64,000 nt of DNA from Edaphobacter paludis. Its GTDB lineage: Bacteria; Acidobacteriota; Terriglobia; Terriglobales; Acidobacteriaceae. Position numbers and translations under genes: made by a program. How positions within the stretch are numbered: position 1 is the stretch's first letter; the number at the start of each line of letters is the position of its first letter. The DNA lies in contig NZ_CP121194.1 of the NCBI RefSeq assembly GCF_039993895.1, positions 3,224,001 through 3,288,000 of the forward strand. Reading direction: 5' to 3'. Positions 8,637 to 17,748 of the stretch are shown in pieces. The notes below the pieces were generated by a model. That model worked only from the letters and a program-made list of their open reading frames with translations. It had not been told where the DNA came from and searched no databases.

Positions 8637-11600
8637 CTAGCTGCAGCCGCTGGTGCTACCGCAGGACATGCAGCGGTAGCAGGAGCCGCTTCTGGTCATG
8701 ATGGCTCCGCAGGTGGCGCAGGAGGGTGCGTCGCCCATGTCGTACATCGACTTCATGGCGTCGGCTGCGTGGTAGATGCCACGGTCTTCCGTGGTGGGGA
8801 AGTCAGACGCAGATCCTCCGGCTTCGCCGAAGGATGACAACGAAGAACTACCGGATGACAAAGAAGAACCGCTGGAGGACGACGAACCGTTGGCGTCGGG
8901 GGCGATTCCCTGCTGCGGCGGGGTGGTGGTGTAGAAGTCTTCGGCGGAATTAGACGCAGATCCCTCCGCTGCGCTGCGGGATGACAACAAAGGGTCGGCG
9001 CTATAGCCGGTTTGGGCGGAGGCGTTGAGACCGGGGAGGATGACGTTGCCTGGGCTGTTGACGGTGCCTTCGACCGGGATGCTGCCCTCGGTCTGTGGGG
9101 CGAGGCCGGCGAAGAGGTCGAACTGATGGCCGCTGAGGAAGCGGATCTGGATCCAGCGGAAGATGTAATCCATGATGGACTTGGCGTAGCCGATTTCGGG
9201 ATTGCCGGTCCAGCCGCTGGGCTCGAAGCGGGTGTGGGCGAACTTCTCGCAGAGCACCTTGAGCGGCACGCCGTGCTGGAGAGCAAGCGAGATGGCAGTG
9301 GCGAAGCTGTCCATGAGGCCGGAGACGGTACTTCCCTCTTTGGCCATGCGGATGAAGATTTCGCCAGGCTGGCCGTTGGGGTAGAGGCCGACGGTGATGT
9401 AGCCCTCGTGTCCGGAGAGGCCGAACTTGTGCGTGACCGAGGCGCGCTCGGCGGGCAGACGGTGACGGACGGCGCGGGGTGGAGACTGCGCGTCGACCGA
9501 GTCGGAGTTCTGCAGGGCGGCGTCCGTGATGGTCTTGAGCTGGGTTTCGAGTGCCGTGATGCGGGCCTGAGCAGCGGCCTTGGCGGCGATGACGGCCTCC
9601 GCAATTTCGACCGAGCCTGCGGCAGCGGGTGATACGGCGGAGGTTTGCTTCTGCGCCTTGCCATCGCTGGCGGAGACGTTGAGCGGCTGCGAACCCTTGG
9701 AGTTGTCGCGGTAGATGGCTACGGCCTTGAGGCCCTGACGCCAGGCTTCGAGGTAGGCTTCGGCGATGTCATCGACCGACGCGTCCTGCGGGAGGTTGAC
9801 GGTTTTGGAGATGGCTCCGGAGAGGAAGGGCTGCGTGGCGGCCATCATTTTGATGTGGCCCATGTAATGGATGCTGCGCGTGCCCTTGGATGGCTTGAAG
9901 GAGCAGTCGAAGCAGGCGAGGTGCTCGGGCTTGATGGCGGGAGCGCCTTCGATGGTGCCGGTGGCGTCGATGTAGCTGACGATGGCGTTGACCTCAGCCT
10001 CGTTGTAGCCGAGCTTGATGAGCGCCGAGGGGACGGTGTTGTTGACGATCTTGATCATGCCGCCGCCGACGAGCTTCTTGTACTTGACGAGGGCGAGGTC
10101 CGGCTCGATGCCGGTGGTGTCGCAGTCCATCATGAAGCCGATGGTGCCGGTGGGGGCGAGGACGGTGACCTGCGAGTTGCGGTAGCCGTGCTTTTCGCCG
10201 TGGGCGAGCGCGCCGTCCCAGGCGTGGCGGCTGGCTTCGATGAGCTGGTCGAGCTGGGGGACGAAGAATGGCTCGGCGGACTGCCTGGACTTGCCGATGT
10301 TGTTGACTTCGGCGCGGTGCATGCGGATGACGTCGAGGAAGGGCTCGCGGTTGACGTAGAAGCCGGGGCAGGCTCCGCCAGCGATCTCGGCCTGCTGGGT
10401 GAGCGGGGTGGCGGCACCGAGGGCGGGGCAGGTTTCGGCGATGCGCGAGGACTGCCAGTAAGCGTCGCCGCAGAGGATGGCGGTGAGGACGGCGGCGAAA
10501 TCGCGGCCAGCGTCAGAGTCGTAGGGCAGGCCGAAGGCCATCAGGAGCGCGCCGAGGTTCGCATAGCCGAGACCGAGGGGGCGGTAATCGTGCGAGTTCT
10601 TCGAGATCTGCTCGGTGGGGTAGCCGGCGGCGTCGACGATGATCTCCATCGCGGTGGTGAGGATGCCGATGGCGTGGCGGTAAGCGGGAATGTCGAACTG
10701 GCCGCCGGGGGTGAGGAACTTCAGCAGATTGAAGCTGGCCAGGTTGCAGGCGGAGTCGTCGAGGAACATGTACTCGCTGCAAGGATTGCTCGCGTTGATG
10801 CGGGCGGTGTTCTTGCTGGTGTGCCAGCGATTGATCGTGGTGTCGTACTGCATGCCGGGATCGCCGCACTGCCAGGTGGCTTCGGCGATGTTGTGCATGA
10901 TGTCGCGGGCACGGTATTCCTTGACCGGCTTGTGGTCCTTGACGGTCTTGGTGGTGAAGGTGCCATCGGCTTCGACGGCCTGCATGAACTCGTCATTGAC
11001 GCGGACGGAGTTGTTGGCGTTCTGGAAGAAGATGCTGCTGTAGGCCTCGGAGTCGGGGCCGCTGCCGTCGTAGCCAGCCTGCACGAGGGTCCAGGCTTTC
11101 TTCTCTTCGCTCACTTTGCACTGGATGAAGTCGTTGATGTCAGGATGGTCGACGTTGAGGATGACCATCTTGGCGGCGCGGCGGGTCTTGCCACCGGATT
11201 TGATGACACCGGCGAAGGCATCGAAGCCACGCATGAAGCTGAGCGGGCCGCTGGCGGTTCCGCCGCCTGAGAGCGTCTCCATGCTGCCACGAATGCTGCT
11301 CAGGTTCGAGCCTGCGCCCGAGCCCCACTTGAAGAGCATGCCCTCGGTCTTAGCCAGGGTGAGGATGCTGTCGAGCGAGTCATTCACCGAGTTGATGAAG
11401 CAGGCAGAGCACTGCGGACGGGTGTAGCCGGTGACGGAGAACTCGACCTTGCCGGTGGTGGAGTTCCAGTGCCAGTTCTGGGCGTCGGAGTTGGGCTCTA
11501 GGCGGTCGCAGCCTACGTTGAACCAGACCGGCGAGTTGAAGGCCACCTTCTGGTTGAGGAGCAGGTGGGAGAGCTCGGCGAAGAAGGTGTCTGCATCTTC

Positions 11601-11987
11601 GGATGTGGCGAAGTAGCCGTCGCGGATGCCCCAGTCGCGGATGGATTCGGCGACGCGGGTGATGAGGGCGCGAACACCAGACTCGCGCTCCTGGGTGCCG
11701 TTGAGGCCGTGGAGGTATTTGGAGGCCACGATGTTGGTGGCGGTCATCGACCAGTCGGCGGGAACCTCGACGTTCTTCTGCTCGAAGATGATTTTGCCCT
11801 TGAAGTCCTGAATGATGGCGTCGCGGAACTCCCAGGTGATCTCGTCGAAGGGCGAGACGCCGGGCTTGGTGAAGTGGCGGCTGAAGGACAATCCCGGAGC
11901 CTTGGAGCTGGATTTGGCGGACGCCTGAGACGGAGCAGGGGCGGTGTTCTTGGAGGTCTTGGCGGGCTGGGTGGGGATAGTGGCCAT
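8637..11987 (-). CDS. nrdJ: Adenosylcobalamin-dependent (class II) ribonucleoside-diphosphate reductase
   Basis: Reduces ribonucleotides to deoxyribonucleotides in the cytosol, using adenosylcobalamin to generate the thiyl radical. The 1116 residues show the class II signatures: SACFINSVNDSLDSI with a redox cysteine, NPCSEYMFLDDSACNLAS (about 401-419) around the active-site Cys and Glu, and PTGTIGFMMDCDTTGIEPD. A C-terminal cysteine cluster (CATCGAIM...CYRCMSCGSTSGCS, about 1092-1116) is typical of the long NrdJ form. The Ser-rich linker at about 990-1065 is unusual: two stretches are translated copies of a dispersed palindromic repeat. A promoter with an NrdR-like box lies upstream, consistent with NrdR control. 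Confidence 0.97.
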   Translation of the reverse strand: MATIPTQPAKTSKNTAPAPSQASAKSSSKAPGLSFSRHFTKPGVSPFDEITWEFRDAIIQDFKGKIIFEQKNVEVPADWSMTATNIVASKYLHGLNGTQERESGVRALITRVAESIRDWGIRDGYFATSEDADTFFAELSHLLLNQKVAFNSPVWFNVGCDRLEPNSDAQNWHWNSTTGKVEFSVTGYTRPQCSACFINSVNDSLDSILTLAKTEGMLFKWGSGAGSNLSSIRGSMETLSGGGTASGPLSFMRGFDAFAGVIKSGGKTRRAAKMVILNVDHPDINDFIQCKVSEEKKAWTLVQAGYDGSGPDSEAYSSIFFQNANNSVRVNDEFMQAVEADGTFTTKTVKDHKPVKEYRARDIMHNIAEATWQCGDPGMQYDTTINRWHTSKNTARINASNPCSEYMFLDDSACNLASFNLLKFLTPGGQFDIPAYRHAIGILTTAMEIIVDAAGYPTEQISKNSHDYRPLGLGYANLGALLMAFGLPYDSDAGRDFAAVLTAILCGDAYWQSSRIAETCPALGAATPLTQQAEIAGGACPGFYVNREPFLDVIRMHRAEVNNIGKSRQSAEPFFVPQLDQLIEASRHAWDGALAHGEKHGYRNSQVTVLAPTGTIGFMMDCDTTGIEPDLALVKYKKLVGGGMIKIVNNTVPSALIKLGYNEAEVNAIVSYIDATGTIEGAPAIKPEHLACFDCSFKPSKGTRSIHYMGHIKMMAATQPFLSGAISKTVNLPQDASVDDIAEAYLEAWRQGLKAVAIYRDNSKGSQPLNVSASDGKAQKQTSAVSPAAAGSVEIAEAVIAAKAAAQARITALETQLKTITDAALQNSDSVDAQSPPRAVRHRLPAERASVTHKFGLSGHEGYITVGLYPNGQPGEIFIRMAKEGSTVSGLMDSFATAISLALQHGVPLKVLCEKFAHTRFEPSGWTGNPEIGYAKSIMDYIFRWIQIRFLSGHQFDLFAGLAPQTEGSIPVEGTVNSPGNVILPGLNASAQTGYSADPLLSSRSAAEGSASNSAEDFYTTTPPQQGIAPDANGSSSSSGSSLSSGSSSLSSFGEAGGSASDFPTTEDRGIYHAADAMKSMYDMGDAPSCATCGAIMTRSGSCYRCMSCGSTSGCS
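8806..8840. repeat. Dispersed palindromic repeat, copy inside nrdJ (residues ~1050-1061)
   Basis: A 35-base unit, GACGCAGATCCTC-CGGCTTCGCCG-AAGGATGACAA, with a palindromic core. It is closely matched by the intergenic copy at 25010-25043. It is read in frame within nrdJ as part of a Ser/Gly-rich linker. Confidence 0.85.
8953..8987. repeat. Dispersed palindromic repeat, second copy inside nrdJ (residues ~1001-1012)
   Basis: A 35-base unit with the same ends (GACGCAGATCC and GGATGACAA) and a variant core, CTCCGCTGCGCTGC. A half-copy (CCGGATGACAA, 8851-8861) lies between the two full copies. Confidence 0.85.
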
Positions 11988-12174
11988 GGGATGTTGCTCC
12001 TTCTAATTCGATGATTAAACTTAGCTTCTGGCTCACGGCGCGTACTATCGCGAGCGGGGTGAAAAATGGCCCTGTCGGCACGGGATATGAATCCGGGGCA
12101 ACCAGCTCCGGCGGCGTCGAAGCAGAGCTAAAACTGGGAACCGGAACCGAATGTTCTGGAGCGGCGCAATGGCA

Positions 12175-12226
12175 AAAGTACCGCCGTCTGTAGGGTCTGT
12201 CAAGTATAAAGCACAACCTGTTGTGT
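12175..12226 (-). promoter_or_regulatory. Predicted nrdJ promoter with NrdR-like box
   Basis: On the minus strand TTGACA (12198-12203) and TACTTT (12175-12180) are 17 bases apart, giving a leader of about 180 bases. Immediately upstream, 12211-12226 reads GCACAACCTGTTGTGT, matching the NrdR box ACACAATATATTGTGT at 12 of 16 positions; the mismatches fall mainly in the central four bases. Only one box is clear, whereas NrdR usually binds two. Confidence 0.5.
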
Positions 12227-12587
12227 TGTCTGTGCAAATACCCCTGTTTATCGGCCATTCACGAAAACGGGGGTTGGAAATCAGGGATTTGGCTGTGGAA
12301 GTCGCCGGAAAGGCACAGCGGATGCGGACATTACGAGGTGATGAATAGGCACTTTTTGAAGGTATGCCGCGCATGGCGGAGGAGCAAGGCGCAGGAGTGG
12401 TGCAGGGAATGTGGATAAGGGAGGAAAAGTGGGAAAACAGGGACATTACTGGACGCGCTAAGACCGGGTTGGCAAAGCCTCACCTCTCATCCACGGGAAG
12501 TGCCCCCCGTAAGCTCAAAAATTCCTTATAAAACAGAAAAGATGTCTCCGGAAAGCTGAATGAATATGATGGTGGAGAGGATTCAAT
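12227..12587. other. Gene-free region upstream of nrdJ and the thioredoxin-like gene
   Basis: About 360 bases between the divergent nrdJ and thioredoxin-like genes. Apart from upstream promoter DNA I see no repeat, RNA gene or convincing small gene here. The open frames crossing it lack codon bias and overlap the nrdJ promoter. Confidence 0.5.
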
Positions 12588-13157
12588 ATGTCCAAGACAC
12601 AATCGGCGATGGTCGAGTTGGGAACAGTAGCGCCAGCCTTTGAGCTGCCGGATGTGGTGACTGGCAAGGCCGTTGGCCGCGATGACGTGGCCAGAAACGG
12701 GCTGCTTGTGATGTTCATCTGTGTCCACTGTCCCTATGTAAAGCATGTGGAATCAGAGTTAGCCCGGATTGGCCGCGACTACGAGGGGAAGATCGGCATA
12801 GCCGCCATCTCCTCCAACGATGCGGTCGCCTACCCGCAGGATGGGCCGGAGGAGATGAAGGCCCAGGCTCAGCGCCTCGACTTTCGCTTCCCTTATCTCT
12901 TCGATGAAACCCAGGAGGTCGCGCGGTCTTACGACGCTGCCTGCACTCCCGACTTCTTCCTCTTCGATGCCGGGATGAAGCTCGTCTACCGCGGACAACT
13001 GGACGATAGCCGACCCCGCCGTGGAGAGTTCGGCAACGACATCCCGGTGACAGGTAAGGATTTGCGCCAGGCAATCGACGCTGTCCTCGCGGGCAAGCGT
13101 CCCGACACCAATCAGCGCACCAGCCTGGGCTGCAACATCAAGTGGCGCGAAGCCTAA
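12588..13157 (+). CDS. Thioredoxin-fold (AhpC/TSA-like) redox protein
   Basis: A 189-residue cytosolic protein with a thioredoxin fold of the AhpC/TSA-redoxin type. The redox pair is visible as a CxxC (Cys45-Val-His-Cys48) in FICVHCPYVKH, followed by the cis-proline region (AACTPDFFLFD) and the strand KLVYRGQLDD. This subgroup is usually annotated only as thioredoxin family; the substrate is unknown. It starts with ATG at 12588 and is followed after 34 bases by a carbonic anhydrase on the same strand, so the two may be co-transcribed. Confidence 0.85.
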   Translation: MSKTQSAMVELGTVAPAFELPDVVTGKAVGRDDVARNGLLVMFICVHCPYVKHVESELARIGRDYEGKIGIAAISSNDAVAYPQDGPEEMKAQAQRLDFRFPYLFDETQEVARSYDAACTPDFFLFDAGMKLVYRGQLDDSRPRRGEFGNDIPVTGKDLRQAIDAVLAGKRPDTNQRTSLGCNIKWREA

Positions 13158-13191
13158 CAAGCGGAAGCTAACAACGAAGAAAAGGGGATCT

Positions 13192-13833
13192 ATGCAGGAC
13201 GTGCTTGAGCAGTTGAAGGCGGGAATTCGCCGGTTTCAGACCGAAGTTTACCCGGAACAAGCTGAGGTGTACCGCAAAGCGGCGAGCGAGCCGCAGGAGC
13301 CGCATACACTATTCATTGCCTGCGCCGACTCCCGGATCGATCCCGAGCTGATCACCCAATCGAAACCGGGTGAAATATTCGTGCTGCGCAACATCGGCAA
13401 CCTGATTCCGGCCTATGGCGAGATGATGGGCGGAGTCAGCGCCGTCGTCGAGTACGCGGTGAGCCTGCTGAAGGTGAGGCATATCGTCGTCTGTGGCCAC
13501 GCTGATTGCGGAGCAATGAAGGGTCTGCTCGCGCCGGAGAGTGTTACTTCCCTGCCGGCGGTCTCAAATTGGCTGAAGAACGCCACGGCAGCCAGGAGCG
13601 TGGCCGAAGCCCTTGGGGAGAAGCATGAATCAGCGGCGGTATTGATGCGGCGTGTGACGGAGCAGAACGTCCTGTTCCAGATACAGCATCTGCGAACGCA
13701 CCCCTCGGTCGCCGCGGCCATCGCGCGCGGAGAATTGACCATCTCCGCATGGGTGTACGAGATTGGCACGGGTGAGGTGCGCATCTGGGAAGATGACGAA
13801 AAAGGCTTTGTACCGGTCGGTGGAACCGCATAA
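13192..13833 (+). CDS. Beta-class carbonic anhydrase
   Basis: Interconverts CO2 and bicarbonate in the cytosol. The 213 residues carry the beta-class zinc site: Cys44 with Asp46 and Arg48 in CADSRID, and His103 with Cys106 in GHADCG. Length and spacing are normal for the bacterial CynT/Can type. Start ATG at 13192 with a purine-rich AAAAGGGG upstream. It probably shares a transcript with the preceding thioredoxin-like gene. A strong inverted repeat follows and faces the convergent gene. Confidence 0.95.
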   Translation: MQDVLEQLKAGIRRFQTEVYPEQAEVYRKAASEPQEPHTLFIACADSRIDPELITQSKPGEIFVLRNIGNLIPAYGEMMGGVSAVVEYAVSLLKVRHIVVCGHADCGAMKGLLAPESVTSLPAVSNWLKNATAARSVAEALGEKHESAAVLMRRVTEQNVLFQIQHLRTHPSVAAAIARGELTISAWVYEIGTGEVRIWEDDEKGFVPVGGTA

Positions 13834-13844
13834 CGCTCGCGCAG

Positions 13845-13876
13845 CACAGGCCCCGTTCGGTTGAACGGGGCCTGTG
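13845..13876. terminator. Inverted repeat between convergent genes
   Basis: A 14-bp perfect stem (CACAGGCCCCGTTC with GAACGGGGCCTGTG) and a GGTT loop, located between the convergent carbonic anhydrase and the small membrane protein gene. There is no long T tract, so termination would be imperfect. Confidence 0.55.
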
Positions 13877-13901
13877 TTGCTCTGAGGACGCAGCCGAGAA
13901 A

Positions 13902-14162
13902 CTAATTCGCTTTCGTACCGTCCGACCCGTGGATCTTGACGAGCTTGTTGTAAACGCCGATGAGCAGGAACGGCGCTGCCCACTGCCCAACGAAGAGCGC
14001 GTTATGAGGTTTCTTCGCTGCTGAAAAGCCAAGCGAAACTGCCATTGAGCCCAGGGCCAGCGCGAGATAAACACTGGATGGAACCTGGGCGGTGAACTTC
14101 TCAATCGAGGCGGTGATCTGATCTTCCTGAGCTTCACCTTTTGCTACACGGTAATCGGTCAT
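13902..14162 (-). CDS. Small membrane protein of unknown function
   Basis: An 86-residue protein with a charged N-terminal part (MTDYRVAKGEAQEDQITASIEK), then two hydrophobic segments (about 28-48 and 54-72) and a short charged tail. It looks like a two-helix inner-membrane protein. I do not recognise a named family. It has a good ribosome binding site (AAGGAGA upstream of 14162) and coding character. It is transcribed alone, convergent with the carbonic anhydrase gene. Confidence 0.65.
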   Translation of the reverse strand: MTDYRVAKGEAQEDQITASIEKFTAQVPSSVYLALALGSMAVSLGFSAAKKPHNALFVGQWAAPFLLIGVYNKLVKIHGSDGTKAN

Positions 14163-14299
14163 GACAAAAATCTCCTTGGCGGTTCGCGATCTTTCTATAA
14201 GGAGAGATGCGAAAAATGGCCTTCGCGAACACCTGCGCCGCTCAGTCAGGCTGGATTTTCATTCTGTGAAAAGCGAATCGCTCTTTTGGTGATGAGGTG

Positions 14300-15169
14300 T
14301 CAAAGCCACTTCAACTTGCGAAGAATGATCAGAAGCAAGGCAGTGCAGAGGAGCGTGATTCCACCAACATAAAATGCGCCATGGGGAGAGTCCTGAAGCG
14401 GCAACCCCTTGAGGTTCATGCCATAGATGCCGGAGATGGCAAGGACAGGAAGAGCGATCGTGCCAAGGACGGTGAGTACCTTCATCACTTCATTGGTGCG
14501 GTTGGCAACGCTCGATAGATAGATATCGAGCGTGTTGTTGAGCAGGTCGCGCTGCGTTTCAACAGAGTCGAGCAGGCGGGTCACATGATCATAGATATCG
14601 CGGACATAGGGCTGGTGCTCGGCATCGATGATCGAGCCGGGATCGCGCTGAAGGTGCAGCGAGGCATCGCGGGTGTTGACGAGGACGCGGCGAAGATCGA
14701 TCAGTTCGCGCTTGATGGCGAAGACGCTTTGCAGCACCTCGGGTGAGGGGGAATCGATGACTTTGTCTTCGAGGTTGTCGATGCGGTCGTCGAAGTTGTC
14801 GATGGCGGGAAAGTAAAGATCGACGATGGTGTCGAGGATGAGATAAAGGAGCTTACCCGGATTGTCGTCGGACCCATCGCGACGGGCGCGTGCCAGCGCC
14901 TCGGCGGTCGAGGGGCATTTCGGGTCTGCGATGGTGATGAAAAAGTCCTTGCCGGCGAAAAGATCGATGGCGGCAAACGCAGGCGCGGAGGGGTTGCCAT
15001 CGAGATGGACCGGTTTGAAGACCGCGAAGGTATAGTGCGGTGCGGTGTCGACCTTGACGCCTTCATTGTCGCTGCGGCAATCCTCGATATGCAGAGGGTG
15101 AAGTTTATATTGCCGGGCCAGCTCGTCGAGGCGGGGATCAGCGGCGGATTCAAGTTCGTACCAGGGCAT
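14300..15169 (-). CDS. corA: CorA family divalent-cation (magnesium/cobalt) transporter
   Basis: A pentameric inner-membrane channel-type transporter for Mg2+ (and often Co2+ or Ni2+). The 289-residue chain has the long cytoplasmic funnel domain (about 1-225) and two C-terminal transmembrane helices separated by the selectivity motif GMN (residues 250-252, in IYGMNLKG). The chain is somewhat shorter than E. coli CorA (316) but complete. It starts at ATG 15169 (MPWYELES). It is a single gene on the minus strand; cobalt uptake would fit the cobalamin-dependent enzymes nearby, though this is only an inference. Confidence 0.93.
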   Translation of the reverse strand: MPWYELESAADPRLDELARQYKLHPLHIEDCRSDNEGVKVDTAPHYTFAVFKPVHLDGNPSAPAFAAIDLFAGKDFFITIADPKCPSTAEALARARRDGSDDNPGKLLYLILDTIVDLYFPAIDNFDDRIDNLEDKVIDSPSPEVLQSVFAIKRELIDLRRVLVNTRDASLHLQRDPGSIIDAEHQPYVRDIYDHVTRLLDSVETQRDLLNNTLDIYLSSVANRTNEVMKVLTVLGTIALPVLAISGIYGMNLKGLPLQDSPHGAFYVGGITLLCTALLLIILRKLKWL

Positions 15170-15271
15170 GCGTGTCCTTATCAGTTCGGTCGAAACGGCT
15201 TTGACAACGCCCGGATGACAGACTCTTACCCGCGTGGAACGAGAACCGGCGTCAGATAGCGGAAACCAGGC

Positions 15272-15973
<702 letters not shown>

Positions 15974-16011
15974 GTAGTTACTATGAAGTTTATCGTGAGT
16001 AGAGGTCTGGG

Positions 16012-16632
16012 ATGAATTTTCGGGAGTTGCTGCTGCTTGTACTGGTGGGTTGGACGGCGGTCGGCGCAGTAGGAATTACCATCTCTCTGCTGCGGCACGA
16101 ACATGCGAAAGCGGTGCGGCATTCGTTGTGGATCATTGCTGTCTGGGCGCTTTATATGGCTGTTCTGGTGACGGTTTCGCTGGCCAAGCCACAGAAGGTC
16201 GTTGCTCTCGGGAAGGACCAGTGCTTCGATGAGATGTGTTTCGCAGTAACAGGGGTACAGGAGTTGCCGGGGTATCTGATTCAGGACGGCAGTCGCCTCA
16301 TCCGAGTATCGGTACGAATTTCAAACCATGGCAAGAAAAAGACGCAAAGTGAGGGGCTGATTCAGGCGTATCTTGCCGACGCACAGGGGCGCGAGTGGGC
16401 TGAATCGACAAGCGTTTCGGGGGTGCGTCTGACGGCCCGGGTGGCCGCAGGAGATTCCGTGATCAGCCAGCCGGTCTTCAAAGTGGCGAAGGACGCCACC
16501 GAGCTGAGGCTTATATTTACGCACGGCCACCGGCAACCGGGAGTTCTGGTGATCGGCGATTCGGATAGCTTGCTTCATAAGCGGACCGTGGTCTTGCTGG
16601 GGCAATCGTCGATAACCACGAGAGCCCGATAA
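16012..16632 (+). CDS. Membrane-anchored protein of unknown function
   Basis: A 206-residue protein with two N-terminal transmembrane helices (about 5-24 and 38-58), then a beta-rich domain presumably outside the membrane (VTGVQELPGYL...LIRVSVRISNHGKKK...). The pattern of conserved strands resembles DUF4352-type immunoglobulin-like domains, but I would not assign the family firmly. Start ATG at 16012. It is divergent from the ABC ATPase gene, with both starts inside a short shared promoter region. Confidence 0.7.
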   Translation: MNFRELLLLVLVGWTAVGAVGITISLLRHEHAKAVRHSLWIIAVWALYMAVLVTVSLAKPQKVVALGKDQCFDEMCFAVTGVQELPGYLIQDGSRLIRVSVRISNHGKKKTQSEGLIQAYLADAQGREWAESTSVSGVRLTARVAAGDSVISQPVFKVAKDATELRLIFTHGHRQPGVLVIGDSDSLLHKRTVVLLGQSSITTRAR

Positions 16633-16637
16633 GGCAC

Positions 16638-17003
16638 TCAAGCCGGAATACAACCGGTCATCAGCAGTGAGTGCAGGGTTACCTCTTCGAGGAAACTGAT
16701 TTCGAGACGAATGGTGACCACCTGTCCTATATCCGCGGGAGTGGCAAGATTCTTGCGACAGGTGCACAGATCGGTGAGCGCAAGGTGGCCGGCCCGTGTC
16801 AGCTCAAGGCCGGAGGATACGATAGAAGCATACAGATCGACGATGGAGCGAAGCTGGATTTCGAGACGAATCTCCATCATGCTGGGCGAAAGCGTCTTGC
16901 GGCAGAGTACCCAGCCGCCACAGTCAGCCAGGGCCGAGGTAAGGGTGGGCAGCAGACCATGCCGCTGTTCGTAACTGAAGCCCTGAATATCAAGGAGTTG
17001 CAT
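16638..17003 (-). CDS. Conserved hypothetical protein
   Basis: A 121-residue protein with no signal peptide. The centre (MMEIRLEIQLRSIVDLYASIVSSGLELTRAGHLALTDLCTC, written here as landmarks from about residue 42) alternates hydrophobic and charged residues like a helical domain. The end (GQVVTIRLEISFLEEV) looks like beta strands. It contains several cysteines. No function recognised. Its stop lies 5 bases from that of the convergent gene at 16012-16632. Codon usage supports coding, but no clear ribosome binding site precedes the ATG at 17003. Confidence 0.55.
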   Translation of the reverse strand: MQLLDIQGFSYEQRHGLLPTLTSALADCGGWVLCRKTLSPSMMEIRLEIQLRSIVDLYASIVSSGLELTRAGHLALTDLCTCRKNLATPADIGQVVTIRLEISFLEEVTLHSLLMTGCIPA

Positions 17004-17208
17004 CGTATTATGTGGCCGCCGGGCGGGAAACTTCTGCCGTTAGACTGTTCATCGGAGAGGATCGCTGCAAGCGTGATAGTCGCAACCTACAGACGTCGCA
17101 CGGTGGTCATATGACGATGGAGAGTTCCTATCGTGCTCGAAAGGGTGACCGGTGGTTACCATTGGTGGCTGAGACGGCAAAGATGGACCGAATCGCAGGG
17201 GAAGCCGA

Positions 17209-17586
17209 ATGGTTGTTGGAGTAGGAACGGATTTAATCGAGATCGAACGTCTGCAGCAAAGCCTGGACCGCTTCGGCACGCGATTTATGCAGAAGGTATT
17301 TACCGCAGGCGAGATTGCCTACTGCCAGCGCAAGAAACACGCCGCTGAGAGTTTCGCTGGCCGCTTTGCGGCAAAAGAGGCGGCAGCGAAAGCGCTTGGA
17401 ACCGGAATCAGCCGAGGAATCAGTTGGCAGGAGATCGAGGTGATACGCGAGCCGGGCGAAAGGCCCACTCTACACCTCAGTGGAAGAGCGGCGGAGCGAG
17501 CAAAGTCAATGGGAATAAAGCATTTGCATCTGAGCCTGACGCACAGCCGGGAGATCGCCATGGCCGTTGTTATTGCAGAGAATTGA
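17209..17586 (+). CDS. acpS: Holo-[acyl-carrier-protein] synthase
   Basis: Transfers 4'-phosphopantetheine from CoA to apo-ACP for fatty acid synthesis. The 125-residue length is normal. The two magnesium/catalytic motifs are present: GTDLIEIERL with Asp8, and GRFAAKEAAAKALG with the catalytic Glu and Lys. The C-terminus LHLSLTHSREIAMAVVIAE is standard. Start ATG at 17209, the first position compatible with the conserved N-terminus. No acyl-carrier or fatty-acid genes are adjacent. Confidence 0.95.
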   Translation: MVVGVGTDLIEIERLQQSLDRFGTRFMQKVFTAGEIAYCQRKKHAAESFAGRFAAKEAAAKALGTGISRGISWQEIEVIREPGERPTLHLSGRAAERAKSMGIKHLHLSLTHSREIAMAVVIAEN

Positions 17587-17748
17587 AACCATTGGCTGAT
17601 TTCATGCATCCATTGAAAGCAAGCGATTTACACAATCAGAACGACGGACGAAGATGTGCGGGGCGGCAGCCCGTCTGATGTATCCTCTCACTTATCGGGT
17701 GTCCTGCTGCCTGTGCTGCACCTGTTTGTAAAGATTTGAAGGAGAGTT

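Noticed and set aside
9645..11270. A 541-residue plus-strand frame opposite nrdJ
   Set aside because: Composition (Gly, Val, Asp, Glu runs) is the expected complement of nrdJ codons; no start signal and no family resemblance.
11988..12200. Search for a cobalamin riboswitch upstream of nrdJ
   Set aside because: No B12 box or conserved core on either strand in the ~500 bases upstream; only a promoter and NrdR-like box were found.
12045..12446. 133-residue minus-strand frame upstream of nrdJ
   Set aside because: It overlaps the predicted nrdJ promoter, has no ribosome binding site and no recognisable sequence.
13845..13876. The strong inverted repeat after the carbonic anhydrase gene as a REP copy
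   Set aside because: Its sequence is unrelated to the REP motifs, and its position between convergent genes fits a terminator-like structure.
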